Source: Aquatica leii (lineage: Eukaryota > Arthropoda > Insecta > Coleoptera > Lampyridae). Taken from it: DNA of 64,000 nucleotides. Positions 34,580 to 45,359 of this stretch are shown here, one piece after another; the first letter of the stretch is position 1; the number at the start of each line of letters is the position of its first letter. The stretch is taken from positions 54,922,487-54,986,486 of the forward strand of contig CM069433.1 in assembly GCA_035610365.1 (NCBI GenBank), read 5' to 3'. The notes beneath the pieces are model-generated. The model had not been told where the DNA came from and did not search any database. It was given only the letters and a program-made list of their open reading frames with translations. The translations under genes and the position numbers were made by a program.

Positions 34580-35705
34580 GTTTCTTGGTTTTTTGTTATT
34601 ATTCTTTTGCGTTAGGTTAGGTTCATAATATGGCAGTCTTCTATGAATCCAACAGTCCTTAATTGATTTTTACCTAATTCTATTATATTACGATAATTTC
34701 TGTTTGGAATGCGGTTGCTAGACAGCTCAGGCCTGCCCTAAAATTTCTCTTTCATCTACTGCTTTTGCTCTAGTACTTTATGCATTTTTAAAACCATTTA
34801 TATACCAGATGATTACTTACTGTTTTATCGGTGGTTGTCTACTTGCCTGCTTTCATTTGTCGATATAACCACCCGATAAGGTTTGCGGAAGTGGATAGTT
34901 GGACCGACTTCATGTTTGGTATGTAGTTTTTGTTCATCCGATCAAAATTTCTGTATGGTATGTGACTCCAGTACAAGTTTTTTCATCCGTAAAATTTTAA
35001 TCGTTACACTGCCGTCAAAACTTTTGATTCTATTGACATTGTGTCTGTGATTGCTAGACATGTAAGCCTCTGTAACTTGCTTAGTTTTGTTAAGAATTTT
35101 TTTTTTATGTATGTCACTAAATTAGATATCCATATGTGACTGTAAGACCTATATTACTCTAGAGTATACCCAATGAATCATTTCTTGTTTTAGACCATAT
35201 ATTTTTATCAGACTCTTACAGGCGCAAAATGCCCGATAGCTTTGTTGGTTGATTTCTCTTAGTAAATGTTGAAAATTAATTTAGTATCCAAATATTTAAC
35301 ATCATTGCTCAGTTGAAGTTGTTTTCCTCCAATTAAAGTTTCTTAAGTCTTGTCTTTACTTTGTAAAGGTTATTATTGTTGCGTTGATTGATTCACTTTT
35401 ACCCTCGCTGCCGTACACCAATTTTCTACTAATTTTCAGCTTCAAACTTTCTATATATCAATATATTAATATCATCTGTATATCCGTGCCCATCTATTCT
35501 GTTCAGTTTCCGTATCAGATTGTTTACTGCTAAGCTCTTCAAAAAAGGTGTTAACACTTATCGTTGCAAAAATATTTTAACAACAGCTACTTCTTTATTT
35601 ACTTTGCTCAGCAAATTCTCTCTCTATGTCTAAGAAAGCTCCCAGGGCAATCTCTTGGTTGCTTAAAAAACTTTTAGTTTTTTGTATTAGCTCATAAATA
35701 CTCAA
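34580..35705 (-). pseudogene. R1-like LINE: reverse transcriptase to RNase H remnant
   Basis: Minus strand, in order: NQEIALGAFLDIEREFAE (35665-35612, motif A), LIRKLNRIDGHGYTDDINIL (35520-35465, the catalytic Y-x-DD box with T in place of A), a thumb-region motif with RAFCACKSLIKIYGLKQEMI and HWVYS (35245-35170), QRLTCLAITDTMS near 35060, and an RNase-H-like start AFQTEIIVI followed by LLDS (34700-34630). The many stops show a dead copy, but spacing between blocks is close to that of a full-length polymerase. The F-L-D-I-E motif A and the GLKxxxIHWxY signature point to the R1/I group. Confidence 0.8.
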
Positions 35706-36129
35706 TTTACACGATTTTTCGCTTTGGTAAACATATTAGTGTCGATGCAACGGTGGTTAGATTTTAATATGCCTTTTATTAATTTCTCAATAGCCTTCAA
35801 CTTTTCAGCATAATTGAATGTATAGTATAATAACTTACTGAAAGTTGGCAACAGTGTAATAAAAAATGCTGAATAATAAATAAAGAATAAAGTAATAAAA
35901 GATGCTTTTGCTTTATCTTTATTATTATCTCGGCCATATTTGCATTTAAGCAATGTCAAACATCGCAAATTTAGCGACGAGTTAAACGATAAATAAAGAA
36001 AAAATAAAAATTATCAGAACTCGTTTTGAACATTAGTATTAAAATTAAAAAAGTGAACCGTTAGTGAGGTTAGATTCTGCAGTTTTGTGTTACAACACTT
36101 GCTTCTCATTTAAAATTTATATTACAGTA
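35706..36129. other. Spacer, nothing recognised
   Basis: The minus-strand ORF 35702-35968 shows no motif that joins it to the LINE. Confidence 0.4.
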
Positions 36130-36651
36130 AAGATGGAAACTCAAGACCAAAATATTCATCCACTAAGGTCATCACCAGTCACATCATTGATGGTTGGAAA
36201 GTGTTTGTTGAGCGATTGGAACAATATTTGATTGTAAACAAAGTGGAAGAAGGTAAAAACGCATACTAGATTAACCAAAAAAACAACATTAAAAAAAATA
36301 GCAGCGGTAACCTATAGAATATTCAACATTTTATAAAGAAACCTGGGAAGCAATCTCTTTCAATTAAAAAGAAAAAAAAACAAAACAAAACCAGAATCTA
36401 CATTATATTTTAAGTGCAACCAAGACCACCACAATTGTAAATTTTCCAAATTGTAAAAAGTGCAGAGCAAAAGAAGGCTTTTAAAAAAGTAGAAGAAAAC
36501 CATTTTGTAAAAGAAATTGGTAATAGTAATCATTTAGAGTTAGCATTATTTAATATGAAAAATTCTGAGGATTGTAATTATGTACAGCCTATATTCATTA
36601 ATGGTAATATAAATGGCAAACCATTGTTAATATAAGTAGACACATGTGCAA
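36130..36651 (+). pseudogene. Ty3/gypsy gag-protease fragment, left half
   Basis: It starts with METQDQNIHP (36133) and, after a frameshift, DGWKVFVERLEQYLIVNKVE, the W..YxERLxxYF-type opening of gypsy gag. After a deleted and stop-ridden middle comes FVKEIGNSNHLELALFN and then FINGNINGKPLLI, the approach to the protease active site. The Asp-Thr-x-Ala motif (with Cys for Gly) is reached exactly where the hAT element begins. The active-site frame continues beyond the hAT at 40504, which shows that the hAT entered here. Confidence 0.8.
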
Positions 36652-36888
36652 CAGTGGTGTTGTCGAGCCGGAACGCTCCGGAACGTCGTTCCGGTACTTC
36701 CTTTTTGGACAGGAACGCGTTCCGGAACTAAAGATGATTTCTGATAACAAGAATTGGCTGACGTATTGAAAAAAAAATTTAAAATAATTGCTGATTTTTT
36801 TTTCTAATTTTTGACGAATTTTTATATCAGTCTAAGCCGGTTATAACGAACCACAAGGGACTTCAAATACTAGTACGTTATAAACGAA

Positions 36889-39232
36889 CACATGTAGGAA
36901 ACTATGAAGTTGTTAGTTAGATAGTAAATATTACAACCGCGAATTTCAAAAAATGTATTTGAATTATACGCGGCATAATATTTCTAACTGTACTACGCAA
37001 GTGCAAAAATTTGTTTATATAATTGCAGAAACCATCTTAGAGACCAGTGGACAGCTGTTTCGTCCTATTTGGACTCCTCAGCACTGGAATACTCTAATGC
37101 AGTTTCCACAACTATATAAAACAAATTGCCATAGTTTTAATCCCATTCGGGTGTTAATTGATTAACAAATCTGAGGCTAAACGCCATCTCGTAGGAACGG
37201 AGCTACGTACGAGTTAATCCACATGTAGGAAACTATGAAGTTGTTAGTTAGATAGTAAATATTACAACCGCGAATTTCAAAAAATGTATTTGAATTATAC
37301 GCGGCATAATATTTCTAACTGTACTACGCAAGTGCAAAAATTTGTTTATATAATTGCAGAAACCATCTTAGAGACCAGTGGACAGCTGTTTCGTCCTATT
37401 TGGACTCCTCAGCACTGGAATACTCTAATGCAGTTTCCACAACTATATAAAACAAATTGCCATAGTTTTAATCCCATTCAGGTGTTAATTGATTAACAAA
37501 TCTGAGGCTAAACGCCATCTCGTAGGAACGGAGCTACGTACGAGTTAATCCACATGTAGGAAACTATGAAGTTGTTAGTTAGATAGTAAATATTACAACC
37601 GCGAATTTCAAAAATGTATTTGAATTATACGCGGCATAATATTTCTAACTGTACTACGCAAGTGCAAAAATTTGTTTATATAATTGCAGAAACCATCTTA
37701 GAGACCAGTGGACAGCTGTTTCGTCCTATTTGGACTCCTCAGCACTGGAATACTCTAATGCAGTTTCCACAACTATATAAAACAAATTGCCATAGTTTTA
37801 ATCCCATTCGGGTGTTAATTGATTAACAAATCTGAGGCTAAACGCCATCTCGTAGGAACGGAGCTACGTACGAGTTAATCCACATGTAGCTCCGTTCCTA
37901 CGAGATGGCGTTTAGCCTCAGATTTGTTAATCAATTAACACCCGAATGGGATTAAAACTATGGCAATTTGTTTTATATAGTTGTGGAAACTGCATTAGAG
38001 TATTCCAGTGCTGAGGAGTCCAAATAGGACGAAACAGCTGTCCACTGGTCTCTAAGATGGTTTCTGCAATTATATAAACAAATTTTTGCACTTGCGTAGT
38101 ACAGTTAGAAATATTATGCCGCGTATAATTCAAATACATATTTTGAAATTCGCGGTTGTAATATTTACTATCTAACTAACAACTTCATAGTTTCCTACAT
38201 GTGGATTAACTCGTACGTAGCTCCGTTCCTACGAGATGGCGTTTAGCCTCAGATTTGTTAATCAATTAACACCCGAATGGGATTAAAACTATGGCAATTT
38301 GTTTTATATAGTTGTGGAAACTGCATTAGAGTATTCCAGTGCTGAGGAGTCCAAATAGGACGAAACAGCTGTCCACTGGTCTCTAATGATGGTTTTTGCA
38401 ATTATATAAACAAATTTTTGCACTTGCTTAGTACAGTTAGGAGTATTATGGCGCGTAATTAATACATTTTTGAAATTTGCAGTTTTTACTATCTAACTAA
38501 CAACGTCATAGTTTCCTACATGTGGATTAACTGGTAATCCGTTTCTACGAGATGGCGTTTAGCCTCAGATTTATTAATCAAATAGCACGAATGGGATTAA
38601 AACTATGGCAATTTGTTTTATATAGTTGTGGAAACTGCATTAGAGTATTCCAGTGCTGAGGAGTCCAAATAGGACGAAACAGCTGTCCACTGGTCTCTAA
38701 GATGGTTTCTGCAATTATATAAACAAATTTTTGCACTTGCGTAGTACAGTTAGAAATATTATGCCGCGTATAATTCAAATACATTTTTTGAAATTCGCGG
38801 TTGTAATATTTACTATCTAACTAACAACTTCATAGTTTCCTACATGTGGATTAACTCGTACGTAGCTCCGTTCCTACGAGATGGCGTTTAGCCTCAGATT
38901 TGTTAATCAATTAACACCCGAATGGGATTAAAACTATGGCAATTTGTTTTATATAGTTGTGGAAACTGCATTAGAGTATTCCAGTGCTGAGGAGTCCAAA
39001 TAGGACGAAACAGCTGTCCACTGGTCTCTAAGATGGTTTCTGCAATTATATAAACAAATTTTTGCACTTGCGTAGTACAGTTAGAAATATTATGCCGCGT
39101 ATAATTCAAATACATTTTTTGAAATTCGCGGTTGTAATATTTACTATCTAACTAACAACTTCATAGTTTCCTACATGTGGATTAACTCGTACGTAGCTCC
39201 GTTCCTACGAGATGGCGTTTAGCCTCAGATTT
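36889..39232. repeat. 331-bp satellite-like array in inverted halves
   Basis: Three units run forward (starts 36890, 37221, 37552; periods 331, 331, 330). At 37868-37885 the direction flips through an 18-nt spacer, and about four and a bit units run in reverse (starts 37886, 38217, about 38535, 38862, 39193 partial). Units are nearly identical except the second reverse unit, which has several substitutions and small indels. The arms make a palindrome of about 1 kb each side. GTTATAAACGAA lies at both edges (36877-36888 and 39233-39244). Each of six units has an identical-frame 70-codon ORF beginning MYLNYTRHN; because the units are near-identical the ORF gives no independent evidence of coding. 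Confidence 0.92.
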
Positions 39233-39249
39233 GTTATAAACGAAGTTCG

Positions 39250-39425
39250 TAATAAACGGTGATCATAAGATCAAGGCAATTGTAGATTTACTTAAATTGC
39301 GTTCTCGACACACTTCACTTTGAGTTTTGCCGTTTTCTAATTCTCGCACAATTTCAAATTTATCTTCTAATGTAAAAGTTAAACGACGTTTTTTTTAAAT
39401 TTTCCATCTTTCATTGTCAGCTATC
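39250..39425 (-). pseudogene. pogo-type transposase N-terminus (Psq/CENP-B helix-turn-helix)
   Basis: The minus strand reads KRRLTFTLEDKFEIVRELEN, GKTQSEVCRERNLSKSTIA. The LxxKxxIxxxxExGxxxxxVxxxxxxxxSTxx pattern is the first helix-turn-helix of pogo/Tigger transposases. A stop follows within ten residues, and the sequence then meets the repeat array, so the second DNA-binding domain and DDE catalytic core are gone. Confidence 0.8.
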
Positions 39426-40071
39426 GCTAATAAACTGAAAAACTTTTCATGAAAGAACTGTAGGTACTCAAAATAAAATGCTTTTTTAATTGCCGTCGAT
39501 GACAATTTAGAAATGTACGTAAATTCTTTAAATAAGGTATGTTTTTAAGACGAATGAATATCTCAGTAAAGGATTACGTACACAATAGGTTTTACCTAAG
39601 TACCTAACATTTTTCGAGGTAAAATTTCTGGAATTTATGTTTCTTTATCGTAGTGAGGTAATATTTTTAAGAACGTTATAACCGACATATTGTTACATAC
39701 GGGTTCGTTATAAGCGACGTAACTTTGTATGTATTCTTATGGAACTTTGTTTGGGACCGCAAAAAATGTTTCGTTATATGCGACGGATCGTTATATGCAA
39801 GGACGTTATAGGCGGCTTAGACTGTATTTTTATAAACAAGGGTTTGAACCGAACCCATACCGGAACAAAAACCGGAACGAACCGGCTTGTTTTTCCGAAC
39901 CGTGAACCAGAGTCCGGAACGCTTTTTTTCTGCTGAACCGAACCGAAACAAATACGTGAACCGGTTTTTGAACCGGTTCAACGGGAATTAAATTTTATAT
40001 ATAATAAACATTAGAAGAAAAAAATATAAAATTTAAAAAAAATAAAGATTTCATACATAAATTTTAATGCA

Positions 40072-40109
40072 AGCGGCCCACGGACCGTACGTTACTCATC
40101 CCTGGCATA
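40072..40109. repeat. Second hAT-like terminus within the hAT right flank
   Basis: GCGGCCCACGGACCGTACGT followed by TACTCATCCCTGG resembles the end of another hAT family, whose ends carry a GGCCCGCGGxCCGTA block just before CCCTG. No opposite end was found. Confidence 0.35.
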
Positions 40110-40284
40110 GTTTATTGCCATACCCAAATAGGCCTGCGGCTAATGCTAAGAATTTTTATTATACATTTGTTGTGAACTAGAATTTCCAGATGTTGGTTTC
40201 CAGTATTGGTAGATGTTTTAAACTTTATTAGTTTATTACAGTGATGCTAAGAAAAATGCCGACAAACGTACCGATTTTCATCTG

Positions 40285-40415
40285 AAATGTGTATTGCTGG
40301 GAAACCTCCCCGTCGTCAAATTTGGGGCATGAGACTTAAAAAAAAACGTCGCCGCCAGGATTATCATGGAAAACCACCCCCGTCGTTAAATTTGGGACAT
40401 GAGACCCACAGAGCG
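40285..40415 (+). repeat. Short direct duplication (about 40 bp, 75-bp spacing)
   Basis: GGGAAACCTCCCCGTCGTCA with AATTTGGGGCATGAGAC recurs as GGAAAACCACCCCCGTCGTT with AATTTGGGACATGAGAC. The intervening DNA includes a GC-rich GTCGCCGCCAGGATTATCA block. It is unusually GC-rich for this window. Function unknown. Confidence 0.6.
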
Positions 40416-40503
40416 GCCGCCTACCCAGGATCGGCTCTGTCTATATAATTATATATACGCGTTCCGGTAAAAAAAAAATTAGCACAACACCACTGATGTG
40501 CAA

Positions 40504-40660
40504 GTGTCTCATGCATGGTTGTATCAGTGTATGAACAAAATTTTTTATTAGTTAGTTTAGAACCTACAATTGTCAATTTAGAGAAAGTTTGCGACTGTTT
40601 TGAGGTACTTATAAATTTGAGCAAATTAGTTTGGAAATAGTGTGCACAGAAGCAAAAACA
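40504..40660 (+). pseudogene. Ty3/gypsy fragment, right half
   Basis: It begins immediately after the second copy of the 8-bp duplication and resumes the protease active-site frame (Ser-Val-Ser after the interrupted Asp-Thr-Cys-Ala). The frame then decays within a few dozen codons. It is the same gypsy copy as 36130-36651. Confidence 0.55.
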
Positions 40661-40859
40661 AAGGTTTTAACCCTTTTGTATCACCATTGGTAATATCCCA
40701 TTGAGATCTAGAGTTTGATGCAATCCAAAAACTTTTGCAGTCCAAAAAACCTGACCCTTGTTAGTCACTTTTTAAACTACTTTTAACCTTTGCTTTCTTA
40801 AGTATATCAAAGTTTGACCTTGGTACTACGTTTGTATATATCGATCTAGTTTCCTGAAA

Positions 40860-41650
40860 GTGTGTTTTTACCATTAATTCTAAGGTCTGCTTTTCGAATA
40901 TGGTTTATTCTCCCTGTGGTTTTTCAACGACCCTAATTTACCCTAGTTATGTTTCTGCAAAACCTAATCTAGTTTAGCACATTGCATGATTTTCAAATCT
41001 TTTTGCCCTGCTTCTTTAAGGATTCTTCTTATGTTTTTCTAATAGCGTTGTCGTATTTTTTAATTATTTGACAGTCTTTTGTGTCTAGCAGTGCATGCTA
41101 TTAATTTTGATGAATCAGCAACCAACCTGGGTACTGAACTTATTTGGATTTAATTTAGTGAGCATTGTAATATCTACGAATTTCCATCTTTTAGACGTTT
41201 ATACTATCTCTTCGCGTTATATCGGATATTACCCTAATTATATTTCTGCCAAACCTTCTGCAATCTACCACATTTTGATGGTTTTACAATCTTCTCCCAC
41301 TGCTTCTTTAAGAAATCTTTTTACGTATTTTGGACAAGAAATTTTGTATTTTTCCCGTCTTCCACTCTTTTTTAACCCGGTAAAAAAAAATTACGATTTT
41401 GTTCGCTTAGAAAAGAAAGTTCCGGATTCCATCAAAGGGTCTGTCGGTCGATTCTCCTTACTTTTAGAGTGTTCTTTGAATTGTACACAATTTTTCCTTT
41501 TCCTGTGGCAATTTCAATTTTATGTACAAATGGTTTTTTTAAACCAATTGCTGATTAGTTTAAGTTTTGAAATTTTTAATTTATTTGCAAAAGATACGTG
41601 TAGGTTTATAAAATCTGGTCTTAGGAGGAAATTGTTTATTTAGTGAATAA
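40860..41650. repeat. Imperfect tandem duplication with a fortuitous ORF
   Basis: Words such as CCCTAATT, TATTTCTGC/TGTTTCTGCAAAACC, CACATT and TGCTTCTTTAAG occur in the same order at about 40930-41030 and 41230-41315, a spacing of about 290 bp. A 182-codon plus-strand ORF (41095-41643) spans part of it and reads as a hydrophobic, Phe/Leu-rich chain without motifs. The minus strand reads weakly as FLKEAVGEDCKTIKMW in both copies, which might be the true but unidentified coding direction. Confidence 0.35.
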
Positions 41651-44394
41651 TAATCAATTTGATGTGAATACTTGTGAGCGTAAACTTGATTATGTTTTGT
41701 AATTAGTTTCATGGTTTCTCTAACAGAGCGTGTTTATATTATTTAATTAAAATGCAATAATCCCTATAAATTTTTTTGTCTTTAAGCTTTTAAGAATTGT
41801 CTTACTTTGGATCAAACTTTTTTACATATTCTAATCCGATTTCTTGAAGATCGCAATAAAATAACATACCTACATCACATTACATTTGTATTACTGCAAT
41901 AATGTTTTCTTTTGATTCTGTTTATTTTTAATTTTATTCTAATTTTTGCCATTTTAATTTTACTATTAGGTATGTACGTATTTTCTAAAATAGGATTGCT
42001 TTTGTTTTAAAGTTGTTTCTAGTTTTTTAGGTAATTTATTGTTTGATTTTCTAAAGATTAGGTCCTTTTTTTATTTAATGTTAATTTTTATGTGCTTGAT
42101 GCATTTTAATATATTATATTATAATAAACAATCGATTTTTTAGACATCTTCAAGTTATTAAAAAATTTTTACAATAACTATATTTTTATTACTCATTATT
42201 TAGTTATATTTTTATTTCTATATTTCTGGTTTTTGTGTGATTTAGTCGTTTTTAAAAGTTTTTGATTTTTAGATGTTATTATGTACCTATTTAACGACTT
42301 TACTTACAATTTAAACAATGTTTAATAGTCCTTAATTAATAAAAAAACTTGTACTAAAAAGTACTTTTTAATAAAGAGCTTCACATTTAAATTACGCTGT
42401 ATCAAATAAAAATGAAATTTCTGTAGTGGAGTTATTAGCATTTTTACTTACTACAAATAACAACAAAGCTGTCATTTTTATTTGAATTCGAATGAATAAC
42501 ATATGACTAACATTTTTCAATAATACATAAAAAATTCCAAATAAACAATAAAATACTAATGATATGATTTCATGTAGACTTATTTAATTTAGTGCTTTTT
42601 ACATTTTGGATACACAGCATACACTGCTTTTATTGAATTTTTTATAGAAATTGCATAGGTATACAAAGCATTTATAATCAATGTCTTAAATTTACGACAA
42701 AAATATAGAAATAAAATAGTTTTTATTTAACGTTTACATGATTAAACATTCTAGTTTAGTAATGTATTACTTTTCCGGACTTACTAAAGGTTTAATTGAA
42801 AGAAATTTTATAACTAAATAGGAAAAACAAGATACAACTAAATGTAGTTTAAGATAACAAGCAGTTTGTAGAAAAAGTAACACATCATACCTAATATAAA
42901 ACATTTAATTGGTAAAATCTAACATTTTTTTAGATCTAAATGTAGATATAACCATAAATACTAAATACACAGTATCAAAAAAATATATACCTATATAAAT
43001 TGCAATAAATGCAATTAATTACAAATGTCATTATTTATATGTTATTATTACCTTATCTTAGTTAAAAAAAGCATAATGGTATATTTTTTCGACTTGAAAC
43101 TAAAAATGAAAATAACTAGCATTTGTAGGCTATACAATAATAAGATAAAGTTTTTTAAATAGCATTTCTAGTAACACTAAATTTATTTTCAGAAGTGTGG
43201 TATACTGTAGTAATTTTTGTTCTGAATAATGCATCAAAGAACTTGTTCTTTTTTATGTAGAAACATTATAAAAACAATTTAATATTATAGTCGTGCAATT
43301 TAGTAATAAAACAGGAAAGTATAACATTAAAAATTACATGGTTGTTATGAATGCTAAATAAGCTAAGAGTAAGTGTTTCACAATATTCAGTTATAGAACA
43401 AATTTTAAAAAGCGTCTAATATCTTTTAAATATAAAAATGATTCTTCTTATAGGTATAAATTTGTCTGGCATAAATAACAATGAAAAAAAATTAAAAGAA
43501 GAAATTATGAATACTAGAAATTATTTAAAAAAATAATAAATTTAAATAATTTATAGTTGTTTCAAAAACAAAAATTGCAAGTTTACCAGGAAGCAAGTTT
43601 TCAATAAAAATATTTAAAGTTAATTTAAATATTACAAATAAAATTTTTGACATTATTAAGTTTTATTTACGAAACACGTAAAATGCATAAGTTTAAAATC
43701 TATACATATACATTAATATTTATATTTATTAATATTATTATAAAAGTTTAGAAACATGTAAACAACTGCGAAAGCATTAAGTAATAAATTGTATAAAACT
43801 ATAATAACCTTGTTTGACATAACCGCTATTTAAAGTTAATTATAATTTTTTTTTCTTTTTGTCTATGATATATATGTAACAGATATGATTGATTTTTGCA
43901 TTGCCATATTTCGAACAAAGGCAATATACAAAAATTCAATAAAAATAATTTCTTTTGTGACCTAAAGCTAAAGCAGTATTACTGTTTAGTAGCCTTCTAG
44001 TGCTTCTAGTAACGTTTTGTTTACATGAAGTGACTTTTTTATAATTGTAATTTTTCTTATCTTGTTTATTTTAACTTGATTTATAATTTGTAAGCATAAA
44101 ATTTTGAGAATTGTCACTAAGAACTTGCTTACATAACGCTAAAAAAATCTCTCCATTACTTTGTATAAGCTTTGTTTTTAAGATTACGGTTTTTCAAAAA
44201 ATATTACAATTTGATAAATATTTAAGAAACATTTAAATTACAATAACATTATAGTTAACTGTTATGGTGTTTAGTATGTATGTAAAAAGTCAAATATTTT
44301 CGCTCTTTTGTAAAACAAGAAATGCTGATTGCGTTTAACATATAAAATATTTACTTTTCATATTGTTCGTTATGTTAAGTAACCTTTTATTAGA
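41651..44394. other. Very AT-rich, nothing recognised
   Basis: About 2.7 kb of low-complexity AT-rich DNA with no ORF of note and no repeat partner in this window. Confidence 0.5.
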
Positions 44395-44560
44395 ACGGTT
44401 CGCCTCCTGGTAATGGTTATTCTAAAATTTGACCAAATTAATGACCCCTTCTTTTAGGAGGTTGGACAGTAATTTTGCGACGTTTCGTGCTCAGGATGAA
44501 CACTTCATCAGGCTCGCTCACACTGAGTCAAGTAAATTGTGATATAAATAAAACATTTAA
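44395..44560 (-). repeat. Penelope-like 3' end, family of the 54.3-kb copy
   Basis: Minus strand: hammerhead-like motif (44478-44516), then CAACCTCCTAAAAGAAGGGG and ACCAGGAGGCGAACCGTTCT, matching the plus-strand copy at 54265-54398 block by block. Upstream on the minus strand the element is cut off about 50 bp before the motif, where gypsy sequence begins. It is a short 3' fragment. Confidence 0.75.
44478..44516 (-). ncRNA. Hammerhead-like ribozyme motif (Penelope type), copy 3
   Basis: CTGATGA, stem GTGTTCA/TGAGCAC closed by TCC, then GAAACGTCGC. GC before the core pairs with GC after the presumed cleavage site, and longer GCGA/TCGC pairing is also possible. One extra A precedes stem II, as in the plus-strand copies at 19.9 and 54.3 kb. 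Confidence 0.6.
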
Positions 44561-44589
44561 TTAAAAATCATGATTTTCACGTAACATCG

Positions 44590-45358
44590 TGCACTTTGAA
44601 GAAGGTACGTTGTGTTTGTTTACTGTAGGTTTTATTAAATCCAACCGGGTTCTAGTTCATTTACCAAGTAATAATTACGAGAAACATTCTCCTGTAGAAC
44701 AATGTGGAGTGTTTCTGTAATCCATTAAAAACCGACATAATGCAAGATGAAAAAGTTCTTTCCGATTACAACCAAACAACGAATTCTTTAACGCTTTTTT
44801 AACTGCACCGGAAATTAACTTAATGCCATTGAAAATATAAAGATCTTAAATTCTTTTAAATAAAATTGTTTTGCGTTATCCGTAACAATTATTCGTGGTA
44901 TGCCAAAACGAGCAAAAAAACAGTTCTAACAATGCTGATTGTATTAACGCTACTTAAAGTATTTACAGGAACCATTTACGATGTGCATCTACAACGATTA
45001 ACAAATATTTATCAAAAATTGGTCCACAAAAATCAATATAAATACGACTCCATGGTTCTGTAGACTATTCCCACCCTTTTAAATCACTGTTTGGTGGTAA
45101 ATCACGAACTGATAAACATGCACACGATTTTACTTCCAGTTCAATATCTGACATTAATTTGCGCCACCACACATATGAACGAGCAAATGATTTAGTTTTA
45201 ACAATACCTAAATGCGATTTATGTAATTTTTGCGGCACGATAACTCTATCAGCCCGAAAAGCACGTAGTCTTTTTACATGTAACTCGTTTTTTATGTAAT
45301 AACGTAAAACAGCTGCTGAGATTTTACATGGCCAACCGTTTAGAATATAATTCGACAC
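44590..45358 (-). pseudogene. Gypsy integrase
   Basis: The zinc-binding part is seen as ...KSHLGIVKTKSFARSYVWW followed by a C-x2-C-like remnant (45065-45358). Then WSRIYIDFCGPIFDKYLLIV and VDAHRKW (first catalytic Asp, near 45020), FARFGIPRIIVTDNAKQF (second Asp, near 44890), KKALKNSLFG and FLMDYRNTPHCSTGECFS near 44710. The catalytic Glu region is damaged. Spacing of the two Asp motifs is normal for retroviral-type integrases. Confidence 0.85.
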
Positions 45359-45359
45359 A

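Larger units (their letters stand above)
36828..39824 (-). mobile_element. pogo/Tigger-like element nested in the hAT
   Basis: The inverted ends CAGTCTAAGCCGG and GCGGCTTAGACTG are followed inward by TTATAACGAACC-type subterminal repeats, as in pogo-group elements. TAT flanks both ends, compatible with the expected TA duplication. Near the right end the minus strand codes the N-terminal part of a pogo-type transposase. The remaining transposase has been lost and the space is filled by the 331-bp array. Confidence 0.8.
36652..40495. mobile_element. hAT transposon, 3.84 kb, with perfect 8-bp target duplication
   Basis: The ends are CAGTGGTGTTGT (36652-36663) and ACAACACCACTG (40484-40495), perfect 12-bp inverted repeats. 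ATGTGCAA flanks both sides (36644-36651 and 40496-40503), the 8-bp duplication typical of hAT elements. Subterminal CCGGAACG-like motifs repeat at the left (36683-36730) and right (39850-39970, 40460) ends. No hAT transposase is visible. The interior is taken up by a pogo element and, inside that, a 331-bp repeat array. Confidence 0.9.

Noticed and set aside
36683..36730. CCGGAACG repeats as a regulatory site
   Set aside because: They recur at both ends of the hAT element and are better explained as subterminal transposon repeats.
36953..39115. Six identical 70-codon ORFs as a gene family
   Set aside because: They arise from copies of one 331-bp unit; identity of the DNA itself explains the conserved frame, and there is no evidence of synonymous-biased change.
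36889..39232. CRISPR-like array
   Set aside because: The repeat unit is 331 bp with no short repeat/spacer alternation, units are inverted mid-array, and the setting is eukaryotic transposons.
41095..41643. 182-codon plus-strand ORF
   Set aside because: Phe/Leu-rich without motifs, within an imperfect duplication; the opposite strand reads more like protein.
44866..45063. 65-codon plus-strand ORF
   Set aside because: Shadow of the gypsy integrase on the minus strand.
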